NCBI RefSeq assembly: GCF_024496085.1
Contig: NZ_CP101751.1
Location: forward strand, 1,798,001-1,862,000
Direction of reading: 5' to 3'
DNA length: 64,000 bases
From: Flavobacterium cerinum
Lineage (GTDB): Bacteria; Bacteroidota; Bacteroidia; Flavobacteriales; Flavobacteriaceae
The notes below the pieces were generated by a model. It was not told the DNA's origin. It saw only the letters and a list, made by a program, of their open reading frames with translations, and searched no databases. The first letter of the stretch is position 1. Each line of letters begins with the position of its first letter. Below are positions 1 to 8,283 of the stretch, piece after piece. The translations under genes were made by a program, and so were the position numbers.

Positions 1-1474
1 CGTCTTTCGTAAATTTAAGCGAATTGTTGACTAGATTGATCAAAATTTGTGACAATTTGGTCGGATCACCAACCAGAAAACTTGGGATTGTTTCTTCGAT
101 GCTCAGACGACAGATTACGTTGTTATTATTGGCGATCTCAATAAAAGAGTCCATAATATTTTTGAATAACTCCCGGATATTGAAATTGATTTTCTCGATT
201 TCCAGAGCATTTGATTCAACACGGTTGATTTCCAGAATATCATTGATAAAAGTTGACAGGTAATTACCGGAAAACTTCAATGAATTCAGATAGGCCAGCT
301 GACTTTCCTTTGGTTTGTCCTCCAATAAGATATGCGTGATTCCGTTGATTGCATTTAACGGCGTACGTAACTCGTGACTGACTGTAGATAAAAATTCCGA
401 ACGGGCTTTGGATGCTCTTTCCGCGCGTTCTTTCTCTACTTCCAATTCCAGATTTTTATCTTTTAATAGCTGATTGGTTTTCTTTCGGATGATATTGTTC
501 TTATAGAGCGAAAGACTGAGTAATGATAAAATTGAGATTAAGGCAATACTTAGGATGCTGATCAATTTTGAGAATTTGATCGATTTTTCCTGCTCCTTAT
601 TCTCTTTGTCCATTTTCTCAATGGTTTTGAGTTGTTCGTTGGCAATATACCGCTCGAAAGCCGCTTCTCCAATACTGTCGTTATTAATCGCCGAAAGAGA
701 GTCTTTTAAATGAACATAACGTTTCAGGTAATAAAAAGATTGGTTGACAGCGTTGGTTTTATTGTATAACGTACTGATCTTACGAATGATTTTTAGCTTC
801 TGGGAGACGTTGTTATTACTCGTTAGTACGTTAGCCTTTTCCAAATAATCAATGGACTTTTTAGGATTATTCCTTTCATTGATTTCAGCTAACTGATAAT
901 AGGCTTCGGCTTTGGTTTCGAAAAGGTTGTCGATATTATTCTTTGAAATAATATTTTTAAACAATGCAGTAGCGAGATTGATATTCCCTTTCTTTTTATA
1001 GATGATTCCTTTTTGCAAATTGATCAATTCAATTGCGTCCGGAATTTGGATCTGTTCGTAGATTGAAATTGCTTTGTCGAAATAATTTTCGGCTATTGCA
1101 AAGCTGTTTTTATCCAGATAACATAAGCCCAGATTATAATAGCAAAAAGCAATATTGGATGACGGCTTTAAATTATTGTAGATGGCAAGACTACGGATGA
1201 AGTTTTCAATGGCGTCATCGGTTTTTTTGAGTTGATAGTAAATACCGCCAATAGCCAGATAAGTGTCAGCCAGGCCTTTTTCAAGGTTGTTCCTGGTGGC
1301 ATAATTAACGGCTTTTTTTCCGAACTCTAAAGCCTTATTATAGGTGTAATTGTTTTTGTGGAAATTTGATAACTCCAAATAATAAGTAATACTGTCTACT
1401 TTTATGGGGGCGTTTTTTTCCTGTGAAAAACCAGTTGTTCCTATAAAAAATAATAAAAGTAGTATATACCGCAT
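1..1474 (-). CDS. TPR sensor histidine kinase, 3' end cut by window edge
   Basis: This is a two-component sensor kinase whose C-terminus lies beyond base 1. Reading the minus strand from the ATG at 1474 gives a signal peptide (MRYILLLLFF... ending near GFSQ), a helical TPR-like region over roughly residues 25-270, one membrane span near 300-320, a coiled linker and a HisKA domain with the H-box SHELRTPLNAI (phospho-acceptor His about residue 367). The start of the HATPase N-box (NLVNNSLKFTK) lies close to the edge. The family senses through periplasmic TPRs and phosphorylates a response regulator; the signal is unknown. It follows gap on the same strand after only 35 bases, so cotranscription is possible. 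A receiver domain beyond the edge cannot be excluded. Confidence 0.85.
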   Translation of the reverse strand, partial: MRYILLLLFFIGTTGFSQEKNAPIKVDSITYYLELSNFHKNNYTYNKALEFGKKAVNYATRNNLEKGLADTYLAIGGIYYQLKKTDDAIENFIRSLAIYNNLKPSSNIAFCYYNLGLCYLDKNSFAIAENYFDKAISIYEQIQIPDAIELINLQKGIIYKKKGNINLATALFKNIISKNNIDNLFETKAEAYYQLAEINERNNPKKSIDYLEKANVLTSNNNVSQKLKIIRKISTLYNKTNAVNQSFYYLKRYVHLKDSLSAINNDSIGEAAFERYIANEQLKTIEKMDKENKEQEKSIKFSKLISILSIALISILSLLSLSLYKNNIIRKKTNQLLKDKNLELEVEKERAERASKARSEFLSTVSHELRTPLNAINGITHILLEDKPKESQLAYLNSLKFSGNYLSTFINDILEINRVESNALEIEKINFNIRELFKNIMDSFIEIANNNNVICRLSIEETIPSFLVGDPTKLSQILINLVNNSLKFTKD

Positions 1475-1509
1475 TCCTTTGTTTAAAAAATCAGCATAAA
1501 TATAGTTAA

Positions 1510-2514
1510 TTATTTGTTATATGTGTGCGTGATCAAATCAATTATTCGGGAGGAATAGCCGATTTCATTGTCATACCATCCGACAACTTTTACCATTTTA
1601 TCGATTACAGAAGTCAGCTGAGCATCGAATAAACAGGAATTCGGATTACCGATGATATCGACAGAAACAATAGGGTCTTCGGTATAGGCTAAGATTCCTT
1701 TTAAATGGGTTTCGGAAGCTTGTCGGAATGCCGTATTAATTTCCTCAATGCTTACCTGACGTTTTACATTAAACGTAATATCGGTTAATGATCCGTCCGG
1801 AACCGGTACACGAATACCGCAGCCTCCCATTTTACCATCCAGATCCGGAAAAATTTTAGTTAAGGCTTTTGCTGCACCGGTGGTTGTCGGTACGATCGAT
1901 TGCGCGGCACCACGGGCTCTTCTTAAATCTTTATGCGGTTGATCATGTAAACTCTGATCTGTCGTGTAAGAGTGAACGGTTGTGATATAAGCCTGTTCGA
2001 TTCCGCATAATTCCTGAATTACTTTGATCATCGGAGCGGCATTGTTTGTAGTACAACTGGCATTGGAGATAATAAGTTCTGTTCCGTCCAAAATGGACTC
2101 ATTAACACCTAATACTACTGTTTTTATAGTATCGTCTTCAGCCGGAGCTGAAAGGATTACTTTTTTTGCACCGGATTGTATATGTGCTTCTGCTTCCGGA
2201 TACGTTTTGAATTTTCCGGTTGCTTCTACAACGATATCAACATTTAGTGGTTTCCAGTTTAAATTGGAAATCTCTTTTTCATGAAAAAAGGGAAACGATT
2301 TACCGTCAATGATAATGGATTGTTCATCAAAAGTAACCGCATTAGGGAGTACACCATGAATACTGTCGTATTTAATTAAATGTGCCATGGTCCTGTTATC
2401 GGCAATATCATTAATCGCTACTACTTCAATAGAAGGATGATTTAATAATAATCTGAACAGGTTACGCCCGATTCTGCCGAACCCGTTAATGGCAATTTTA
2501 ATTTTTGAATTCAT
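1510..2514 (-). CDS. gap: Type I glyceraldehyde-3-phosphate dehydrogenase
   Basis: Cytosolic NAD(P)-dependent enzyme that converts glyceraldehyde-3-phosphate and phosphate to 1,3-bisphosphoglycerate. The 334-residue reading has the Rossmann motif GFGRIGR at 11-17, the catalytic SCTTNN with Cys154, the activating His181 (TTVHSYTTDQ) and the terminal WYDNEIGYSSR. Length is normal for the family. The open frame continues upstream to 2595, but that extension runs into lipA and carries no family sequence, so the ATG at 2514 is preferred. It sits 34 bases after lipA on the same strand. Many flavobacteria carry more than one GAPDH, so whether this is the glycolytic or gluconeogenic form is not decided here. 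Confidence 0.95.
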   Translation of the reverse strand: MNSKIKIAINGFGRIGRNLFRLLLNHPSIEVVAINDIADNRTMAHLIKYDSIHGVLPNAVTFDEQSIIIDGKSFPFFHEKEISNLNWKPLNVDIVVEATGKFKTYPEAEAHIQSGAKKVILSAPAEDDTIKTVVLGVNESILDGTELIISNASCTTNNAAPMIKVIQELCGIEQAYITTVHSYTTDQSLHDQPHKDLRRARGAAQSIVPTTTGAAKALTKIFPDLDGKMGGCGIRVPVPDGSLTDITFNVKRQVSIEEINTAFRQASETHLKGILAYTEDPIVSVDIIGNPNSCLFDAQLTSVIDKMVKVVGWYDNEIGYSSRIIDLITHTYNK

Positions 2515-2548
2515 TTCAGTGTCAGTATTCGTATATGGGTTGCCCGAT

Positions 2549-3421
2549 TTATAAAATGTGTTTTTGAGCGTGGTAAGACGAACGAACCAAAGCACCGCTT
2601 TCTACATGGCGGAATCCTAATTCTTTACCGATTGCTTCGTATTTGGCAAATTGTTCCGGTGTGATAAACTCTTTTACCGGTAAATGCTTTTTACTGGGTT
2701 GCAGATATTGACCTATGGTTACAATATCAACATTAGCTTCGCGTAAATCGGTCATTGTTTGGATTACTTCCTCTTCGGTTTCACCTAATCCTAACATAAT
2801 TCCGGATTTGGTACGACGGATGCCTTTGTCTTTTAAATATTTTAATACGGCAAGACTACGATCGTATTTTGCCTGGATACGCACTTCTCGTGTTAAACGA
2901 CGAACGGTTTCCATGTTGTGCGATACTACTTCAGGATTTGCTTCAACGATACGGTCGATATTACGTTCCATTCCCTGAAAATCCGGGATAAGGGTTTCTA
3001 AAGTAGTTTCCGGATTCATTCGACGGATCGCTTTTACGGTTTCTTTCCAGATAATAGAACCGCCGTCTTTAATATCGTCACGGTCAACACTGGTAATTAC
3101 CGCGTGTTTAATATTCATCAATTTGATAGAACGGGCCACTTTTTCAGGTTCGTCCCAATCCACTGTTTCCGGACGTCCGGTTTTTACGCCGCAAAAACCA
3201 CAGGAACGCGTACATACGTTACCTAATATCATAAAGGTAGCCGTTCCTTCTCCCCAACATTCACCCATATTCGGACAACTACCTGACGTACAGATGGTAT
3301 TCAGTTTGTATTTGTCTACAAGGCCTCTTAATTCCGTATATTTTTTTCCCGTTGGCAACTTTACACGTAACCATTTCGGTTTGCCGGTAGGGATGATATT
3401 CGTATCTAAAACAGTTTCCAT
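2549..3421 (-). CDS. lipA: Lipoyl synthase
   Basis: Radical-SAM enzyme that inserts two sulfurs into protein-bound octanoyl groups to make lipoyl cofactor for 2-oxoacid dehydrogenases and the glycine cleavage system. The 290-residue protein shows both iron-sulfur motifs: the auxiliary cluster cysteines at 44, 49 and 55 ([12 protein letters not shown]) and the radical-SAM motif CTRSCGFC at 70-77. The C-terminal [11 protein letters not shown] holds the conserved Ser region that binds the auxiliary cluster. A TATCTTTG -7 element lies 20 bases upstream of the start. It is divergent from nhaA and leads a possible lipA-gap-kinase transcript. Confidence 0.97.
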   Translation of the reverse strand: METVLDTNIIPTGKPKWLRVKLPTGKKYTELRGLVDKYKLNTICTSGSCPNMGECWGEGTATFMILGNVCTRSCGFCGVKTGRPETVDWDEPEKVARSIKLMNIKHAVITSVDRDDIKDGGSIIWKETVKAIRRMNPETTLETLIPDFQGMERNIDRIVEANPEVVSHNMETVRRLTREVRIQAKYDRSLAVLKYLKDKGIRRTKSGIMLGLGETEEEVIQTMTDLREANVDIVTIGQYLQPSKKHLPVKEFITPEQFAKYEAIGKELGFRHVESGALVRSSYHAQKHIL

Positions 3422-3440
3422 TACTGATAATTTTGAAGTG

Positions 3441-3448
3441 CAAAGATA
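3441..3448 (-). promoter_or_regulatory. Bacteroidota -7 element upstream of lipA
   Basis: On the minus strand this reads TATCTTTG, an exact match to the TAnnTTTG box used by the primary sigma factor in Bacteroidota, 20 bases before the lipA ATG. A clean TTG -33 element is not obvious; a TTA lies about 21 bases further upstream. Confidence 0.55.
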
Positions 3449-3544
3449 CGTAATGTTGTTTATTTGTGATAACCCGTTTAACGCATTTTTAATAAGGCGG
3501 ATTGATAACCCGGTTGTTCCCGAAATGCTTTATTTTAAAAATAG

Positions 3545-3552
3545 TACCTTTG
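3545..3552 (+). promoter_or_regulatory. Possible -7 element for nhaA
   Basis: TACCTTTG matches TAnnTTTG and lies 41 bases before the nhaA ATG. No TTG is present at the expected 17-23 base spacing, so support rests on this box alone. Confidence 0.4.
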
Positions 3553-3592
3553 TAAGTATTGTTAAAAAGCCTTTTGATTTATTTTGAGTAGT

Positions 3593-4738
3593 ATGAAAGC
3601 AACAAAACTGTTTACCGAATTTTTTAATAACGAAAAATCATCCGGAATCGTATTGATTTTTTGTACCGTGATTTCACTTTTACTAGCGAATTCAGGACTA
3701 CAGGAAGCATATGAAAGTATCTGGCATTTTAAATTAGGTTCTCATTCTTTTGAACATTGGATCAATGACGGATTAATGACGATTTTCTTTTTTCTGATCG
3801 GATTGGAATTGGAACGGGAAATATACAAAGGAGAGCTTTCGAATATTAAAAATGCTTTATTACCGATTTTTGCAGCAATGGGGGGGATGTTGGTTCCGGC
3901 CGGAATTTATATGATTTTTAATCACGGCACACTAACACAATCCGGAGCGGGTATTCCAATGGCGACGGATATTGCTTTTGCATTAGGCGTACTGTCTTTA
4001 TTGGGAAGTCGGGTTCCGTTATCACTAAAAGTTTTTCTGACGGCTTTAGCGGTAATCGATGATTTGGGCGCGATTTTGGTGATAGCCATTTTCTATACGG
4101 ATCATTTATCGGTTATGAATCTTGGGATTGCGTTAGGTATAATGGCTGTTTTATTTGTTTTTAACCGATTAAAAGTGAATAACCCGTTTCCGTATCTTTT
4201 AGGAGGTGTACTGATGTGGTATTTTATGTTGAATTCCGGAATTCACGCAACAATTACAGGTGTTTTACTGGCTTTTGTAGTGCCTTTCGGAGATGGCGGT
4301 AAAAAAACGATTTCCTATAAAATGCAGCATGCCTTACACAAACCGGTGGCCTTTTTTATATTACCGTTATTTGCATTGGCGAACACAGCTATTGTAATCG
4401 GTAATGATTGGGTAGAAGGTTTAATGCATGAAAATAGTATCGGTATTTTTCTGGGATTGGTTGTCGGAAAACCACTGGGGATATTCCTGTTTAGTTTTTT
4501 TGTTGTTGCTATCGGACTCTGTAAGTTACCGGAGGATTTACGTTGGAAACAGATACTGGCTACCGGATTCCTCGCCGGAATCGGATTTACAATGTCGATA
4601 TTTATAACACTACTGGCTTTTAAAGACCAACCGGAGGATGTTACAATTTCTAAAATAGCTATTCTGATCTCTTCACTGGTTGCCGGCCTGATTGGATTTG
4701 CGTTTCTAAAGGTTTCGCTTGGAGAGCGTAAAGAGTGA
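3593..4738 (+). CDS. nhaA: Na+/H+ antiporter NhaA
   Basis: Inner-membrane electrogenic antiporter that expels Na+ in exchange for H+, for salt and pH homeostasis. The 381-residue protein has the usual hydrophobic NhaA layout with about 11-12 membrane segments. It carries the paired transport aspartates in ALAVIDDLGAI (about residues 156-157) and the upstream ATDIAF aspartate (about 126), which match E. coli Asp163/164 and Asp133. A TTG at 3584 would add three residues; the ATG at 3593 is preferred. The stop codon lies inside the first unit of a heptad tandem repeat, so the last codons (AAA GAG TGA) are themselves repeat sequence. Confidence 0.95.
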   Translation: MKATKLFTEFFNNEKSSGIVLIFCTVISLLLANSGLQEAYESIWHFKLGSHSFEHWINDGLMTIFFFLIGLELEREIYKGELSNIKNALLPIFAAMGGMLVPAGIYMIFNHGTLTQSGAGIPMATDIAFALGVLSLLGSRVPLSLKVFLTALAVIDDLGAILVIAIFYTDHLSVMNLGIALGIMAVLFVFNRLKVNNPFPYLLGGVLMWYFMLNSGIHATITGVLLAFVVPFGDGGKKTISYKMQHALHKPVAFFILPLFALANTAIVIGNDWVEGLMHENSIGIFLGLVVGKPLGIFLFSFFVVAIGLCKLPEDLRWKQILATGFLAGIGFTMSIFITLLAFKDQPEDVTISKIAILISSLVAGLIGFAFLKVSLGERKE

Positions 4739-4800
4739 AGAGTAAAGAGTGAAGAGTAAAGAGTGAAGAGTAAAGAGTAAAGAGGAAAGAGGAAAGAGGA
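4731..4800 (+). repeat. Heptad tandem repeat, 10 units, overlapping the nhaA stop codon
   Basis: Ten uninterrupted 7-base units run from 4731 to 4800: AAGAGTG and AAGAGTA alternate, then three AAGAGGA units. The nhaA stop TGA is at 4736-4738 in the first unit. Because 7 is not a multiple of 3 and each GAGTGA/GAGTAA unit holds a stop codon, the array places stops in all three forward frames. Related AAAGAGG arrays follow the genes that end at 37182 and 38235. Confidence 0.9.
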
Positions 4801-4826
4801 AAAGTACTCTTGCTATATAGCAGTAA

Positions 4827-4857
4827 AACCTGTCAGTATTTAGCCGGCAGGTTTTTT
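4827..4857. terminator. Bidirectional terminator between nhaA and the TonB gene
   Basis: AACCTGTC (4827-4834) pairs with GGCAGGTT (4846-4853), one G-U pair, around an 11-base loop. It is followed by a T-run on the plus strand and preceded by an A-run, so it suits both convergent genes. Confidence 0.75.
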
Positions 4858-4862
4858 ATTTA

Positions 4863-4928
4863 GGAGTAAAGTGACTCTTTTTTCTTCCTTCTTTTTTCTT
4901 GTTTCTTTCTTCTTGTTTCTCTCTCCGT
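4863..4928 (-). repeat. Purine-rich 14-base quasi-repeat after the TonB gene stop
   Basis: Read on the minus strand, the sequence directly after the TAG stop of the TonB gene is almost all purine, with about three 14-base units beginning AGAAACAAGAAGAA and then diverging. It mirrors the heptad array on the other side of the terminator: both arrays lie just downstream of a stop and have purines on the sense strand. Confidence 0.6.
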
Positions 4929-5750
4929 CTAATTGACATTCACCGTTATCGGTAGGTTATAAGCAGTTCTAACCGCATTACCGTTTCTGTATCCCGGACT
5001 CCATTTGGTGGTCATGGTGCTTAAAACACGAATAGCTTCTTTTCCTAAGCCATAACCCGGATCTCTGGTTACACGGATATTAGATAGACTACCGTCTTTT
5101 TCAACGATAAAATAAACCAATACTTTTAAGGTTTTAACATCTTCCAGTTCCGGTGTTTTAAAACGTTTACCAATTGTTGACAGAAAAGCGTCAATTCCTC
5201 CCGGATATTGCGGTAAAGCTTCCAGTTCATATGTAGCGTTGACTGCATTGTTACTTTCCGTTCCGTTTCCGTCTCCGTTTCCGGTTGGTTGTGAAGCAAC
5301 ACTCATACTAGTAGTCGTACCGGTACCTTCTGCATTTTCAGAACTGATAGCCGCATTTTTTAATTCATCATTTGTAGGAACTTCCTGTGTGGCCTGATTT
5401 TTAGGCACCGGTGTAAAACCGGTGAATTTGATTTTTTTTACCGGATCGGATGGTGTCGTTTCTAACTTCGGTTCCTCAATCTTTTTAGGTAGCGTCGGTA
5501 TAAGATCAACAACGACAATTGTATCATCAAATAGTTTCGGAATATTACCGGCTACATTGGGATCCGGTTTAAAGTAATTTGAAATTATCGGAACGGCAAT
5601 AGCAGATCCTAATAATAAAACACCGGTACATAAGGCTTTTAGTGTTGTTTTCGGATTTTCTGAACGTAATTGATAAGCGCCGTAAGCCTTGTTACGGCCC
5701 TCAAAAACCAAATCAAGCCATTTGGTTTCGTAAATGTTTAATTTAGACAT
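4929..5750 (-). CDS. Energy transducer TonB family protein
   Basis: Envelope protein of the TonB type, which passes proton-motive energy from ExbB/ExbD to outer-membrane TonB-dependent transporters. The 273-residue protein has a short cytosolic N-terminus with the Bacteroidota-typical FEGRNKAYGAYQLR, a single membrane segment at about 37-57, a Pro/Lys/Thr-rich periplasmic linker, a Ser/Gly/Asn-rich stretch near 145-165, and a C-terminal TonB domain (VLVYFIVEKDGSLSNIRVTR to the end). No exbB/exbD is adjacent. The sigma factor gene lies 163 bases upstream on the same strand. Which transporters it serves is unknown. Confidence 0.88.
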   Translation of the reverse strand: MSKLNIYETKWLDLVFEGRNKAYGAYQLRSENPKTTLKALCTGVLLLGSAIAVPIISNYFKPDPNVAGNIPKLFDDTIVVVDLIPTLPKKIEEPKLETTPSDPVKKIKFTGFTPVPKNQATQEVPTNDELKNAAISSENAEGTGTTTSMSVASQPTGNGDGNGTESNNAVNATYELEALPQYPGGIDAFLSTIGKRFKTPELEDVKTLKVLVYFIVEKDGSLSNIRVTRDPGYGLGKEAIRVLSTMTTKWSPGYRNGNAVRTAYNLPITVNVN

Positions 5751-5913
5751 GATTAACGTAGTTTAAGGTTATTATATAGTGGTATTACCTTTAATAACGT
5801 TATTTTTGTAGGAATAGTATTTAGCTTGTTAATATTTTGAATACTTTATTTTAATTGTATTGATTTGTTGTGTTTTTGTTGGTGGTAAAGAAGAATGTTT
5901 GAGAATATTGAGT

Positions 5914-6480
5914 TTATTTTTTCTGCTGAATAATTTCGGCTAATAGCTTTTTAGCACGAAGCAGTTTAATTTTTACATTGTTTAACGGCTCTTCCAGTTG
6001 ATCTGCAATTTCCTGATAACTCATTTCCTGAAAATAACGCAATTGGATTACTTCCTGATAAGCCGGTTTTAATTCTTTAATATATTGTAATAATCGGGCA
6101 AGATTTTGCTCTTTGATGATTTCATCCTCAATAGTAGGAGTGGAATCAATAACATTATAAGCTTGTTGGTTTTCTTCGTCTATTGTACCTAAGAATAAAG
6201 CCGATTTTTTTTTGCGTAACATGTCGATATGTACGTTCTTGGCTATTGCGATCAGCCAGGTGTTAAAACCGAATTCAGGATTGTAAGAGGTAATTTTGTC
6301 AAAAGCTTTAGCAAAGGTTTCAATTACGATGTCTTCCGTATCCGTTTCGTTTTCGGTACGTTTTAGCATAAATCCGTAAATCTCATTCCAGAAAAAATCC
6401 AGTAAAAAGGTAAAAGCAACCTGATCACCGGTCTTTGCTTTTTCAATATTCCGTTGAATTATTTCCGAATTTATTTCCAA
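5914..6480 (-). CDS. RNA polymerase sigma-70 family (ECF-type) factor
   Basis: Sigma factor with region 2 (about residues 20-85, WNEIYGFMLKRTENETDTEDIVIETFAKAF) and region 4 helix-turn-helix (YQEVIQLRYFQEMSYQEIADQL to about 180). I start it at the TTG at 6480, giving 188 residues, the usual size, with family sequence from the first residues (EINSEIIQRNIEKAK). That start overlaps the end of the glycosyltransferase by 10 bases, which suggests translational coupling. The only in-frame ATG, at 6561, adds 27 residues that look unlike the family and lie wholly inside the neighbour. No anti-sigma gene is adjacent. Confidence 0.85.
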   Translation of the reverse strand: MEINSEIIQRNIEKAKTGDQVAFTFLLDFFWNEIYGFMLKRTENETDTEDIVIETFAKAFDKITSYNPEFGFNTWLIAIAKNVHIDMLRKKKSALFLGTIDEENQQAYNVIDSTPTIEDEIIKEQNLARLLQYIKELKPAYQEVIQLRYFQEMSYQEIADQLEEPLNNVKIKLLRAKKLLAEIIQQKK

Positions 6481-7577
6481 TGTACCGGTTTTGAAAAGGA
6501 GTTGGTAAAATACACGTTTAGTTGTGTGAAGATAAGGATTAATTCGATTACAGGAAACCAATACATCACATCTTTTTCCTGTAATTTACCGGAAGCATAG
6601 CCCAGTGTAATCCAGGTGATGATATAACGGAAAACAACTAGTCCGGCTACAATCATCCATTGGAACTGAAAAGCGAGCAATACGATCGCCAGAATAAAAA
6701 AGGATAGTTGTGAGAAAAAGAATAATCCCAATTGGAATTTGTCAAATCCTTTATAATAAGAGGCTGTCGATACATGACGGCGTTTCTGCTGAAACCAGCT
6801 TTTATATGTTTTTTTAGGAGTCGAAACGGTAAAGCTTTCCGGACTGTAGCAAATGGTTGTATTCTTACTGTTGGCAGCCTGATTAATAAAAAGATCATCG
6901 TCTCCGGAGCGTACTTTCATATGGTCCATAAAACCGTTTACTTTAAAAAACTCCTCTCTTTTATAAGCAAGATTACGACCAACTCCCATATAGGGTTTAC
7001 CCATTTTTGCCCATGAAAAATATTGGACTGCTGTTAAAAGCGTTTCAAAGCGAATAATTTTATTAAGGAAAGAGCCTTTAATCTTTTCATAAGCGCCATA
7101 GCCTAAAATAATCGTCTTATGTAAGGTGAATTGAGAGGTCATTTGCATGATCCAATCTTTAGATGTCGGATAGCAATCGGCATCCGTAAAAAGTAAATAC
7201 TCTTTGCGGGCGGCTTTAATTCCTAAAGTTAATGCGAATTTTTTGTTCCCCCAGAAAGCCTCGTTATTCTGCACTTTTACCAGTCGGATATTCGGGTATT
7301 TTTTTTCAAAATCCTCAAAAATTTCGAGCGTGTCATCGCTCGATGCATCGTCAATTAAAACGATTTCATAATCAGGATAATTCTGCTCGGCTAAAATCGG
7401 GATAAATCGGGCTACATTTTCGGCTTCATTTTTAGCACATACAATGACGGAAACCGGAATGCGTTTTGAAGTTATTTTTTGAGGCTGAGCAAACGCAAAT
7501 TTGCCGAATACAATTAAATAATAAAAAACCTGGATGGCAAGAATTCCGATAAAAATGTAAAGTAGAATTGTTAGCAT
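6471..7577 (-). CDS. Family 2 glycosyltransferase, membrane-bound
   Basis: Processive-type GT-A glycosyltransferase that acts at the inner-membrane face, probably in envelope polysaccharide or glycolipid synthesis; donor and acceptor are unknown. The 368-residue protein has an N-terminal membrane anchor (about 3-23), a GT2 core with VLIDDASSDDT and the metal-binding FTDADCYP, an SGDDDLFI motif and QQKRRH (a QxxRW-like position), then two or three C-terminal membrane spans. An upstream TTG (7583) precedes the chosen ATG at 7577. The sigma factor start overlaps its stop. Confidence 0.88.
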   Translation of the reverse strand: MLTILLYIFIGILAIQVFYYLIVFGKFAFAQPQKITSKRIPVSVIVCAKNEAENVARFIPILAEQNYPDYEIVLIDDASSDDTLEIFEDFEKKYPNIRLVKVQNNEAFWGNKKFALTLGIKAARKEYLLFTDADCYPTSKDWIMQMTSQFTLHKTIILGYGAYEKIKGSFLNKIIRFETLLTAVQYFSWAKMGKPYMGVGRNLAYKREEFFKVNGFMDHMKVRSGDDDLFINQAANSKNTTICYSPESFTVSTPKKTYKSWFQQKRRHVSTASYYKGFDKFQLGLFFFSQLSFFILAIVLLAFQFQWMIVAGLVVFRYIITWITLGYASGKLQEKDVMYWFPVIELILIFTQLNVYFTNSFSKPVHWK

Positions 7578-7665
7578 ATGCAATTCATCAGGGGATTAAT
7601 GAAGTGGCAAAGGTACGAATCAAATGTTAAATTTCAACCGGATTTTTACAAATTCCTGCTTCGAT

Positions 7666-8280
7666 TTATTTTCTGTTTTTTCGCATTTCACAGGCAATAC
7701 TGATCGCATTGGGGTCTTTTTGAGCTTCCAGTCGGTCAATAATGGCAGAATAATTTTTATTATCCCGGTTTTGGGAAAGCTTATGAACAGCCTGTATTTC
7801 GGTAATAGTAATTTCAAAACCGATGATGCCGTTTAGCTGTCGCATGGTTTTATCGGATAAATCTTCAATTCGTGTCGGATTCCCGGATGTTGCTTCGTAT
7901 TTGTCAACTAGTTTTTTTAAGGAAGATACCAACGCTGCGCCTTCAATAATTCGGATGGTTCCGTAAATATGAACCGCTATGTAGTTCCAGGTAGGTACGT
8001 TTTCATGATCATACCAGGATGATGAAATATAGGAGTGCGGCCCGTTAAAAATGGCAAGTACAGTATCGCCGTTTTGTAAAGATCCGGATTGCGGATTGGC
8101 TTTTGCAATATGTCCGTGGAGTATTTCCGTTCCATCAGCCTGATAATCCAGTTCTAACGGAATATGAGTTCCCCAGGGTTTGCCGTCAGTTTGATTAATA
8201 AGGATGCCAAAGCTATTTTCCCGAATAAAGGAGCGAATAGCTTCGGGGTCATTATTCCTATATTGATCATCAATATACAT
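7666..8280 (-). CDS. PaiB-like FMN-binding negative transcriptional regulator
   Basis: The 204-residue protein matches the PaiB/FMN_bind_2 family: a split-barrel flavin-binding fold named after Bacillus PaiB, which is linked to repression of sporulation and protease genes. Typical stretches include MYIDDQYRNNDPEAIRSFI, the GTHIPLELDY strand, IFNGPHSYISSSWY and VPTWNYIAVHIYG. It ends in the Lys/Arg-rich EMRKNRK. The stop of murB lies only three bases after its start on the same strand, so murB is upstream and the pair is probably cotranscribed. In vivo function in Bacteroidota is not established, so the regulator name is by family only. Confidence 0.85.
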   Translation of the reverse strand: MYIDDQYRNNDPEAIRSFIRENSFGILINQTDGKPWGTHIPLELDYQADGTEILHGHIAKANPQSGSLQNGDTVLAIFNGPHSYISSSWYDHENVPTWNYIAVHIYGTIRIIEGAALVSSLKKLVDKYEATSGNPTRIEDLSDKTMRQLNGIIGFEITITEIQAVHKLSQNRDNKNYSAIIDRLEAQKDPNAISIACEMRKNRK

Positions 8281-8283
8281 ACT

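Noticed and set aside
2515..2595. N-terminal extension of gap to 2595
   Set aside because: It overlaps lipA and has no GAPDH family sequence; the ATG at 2514 gives a standard-length enzyme.
4731..4800. CRISPR-like array
   Set aside because: Units are contiguous 7-mers without spacers and no cas gene is present, so this is a simple tandem repeat.
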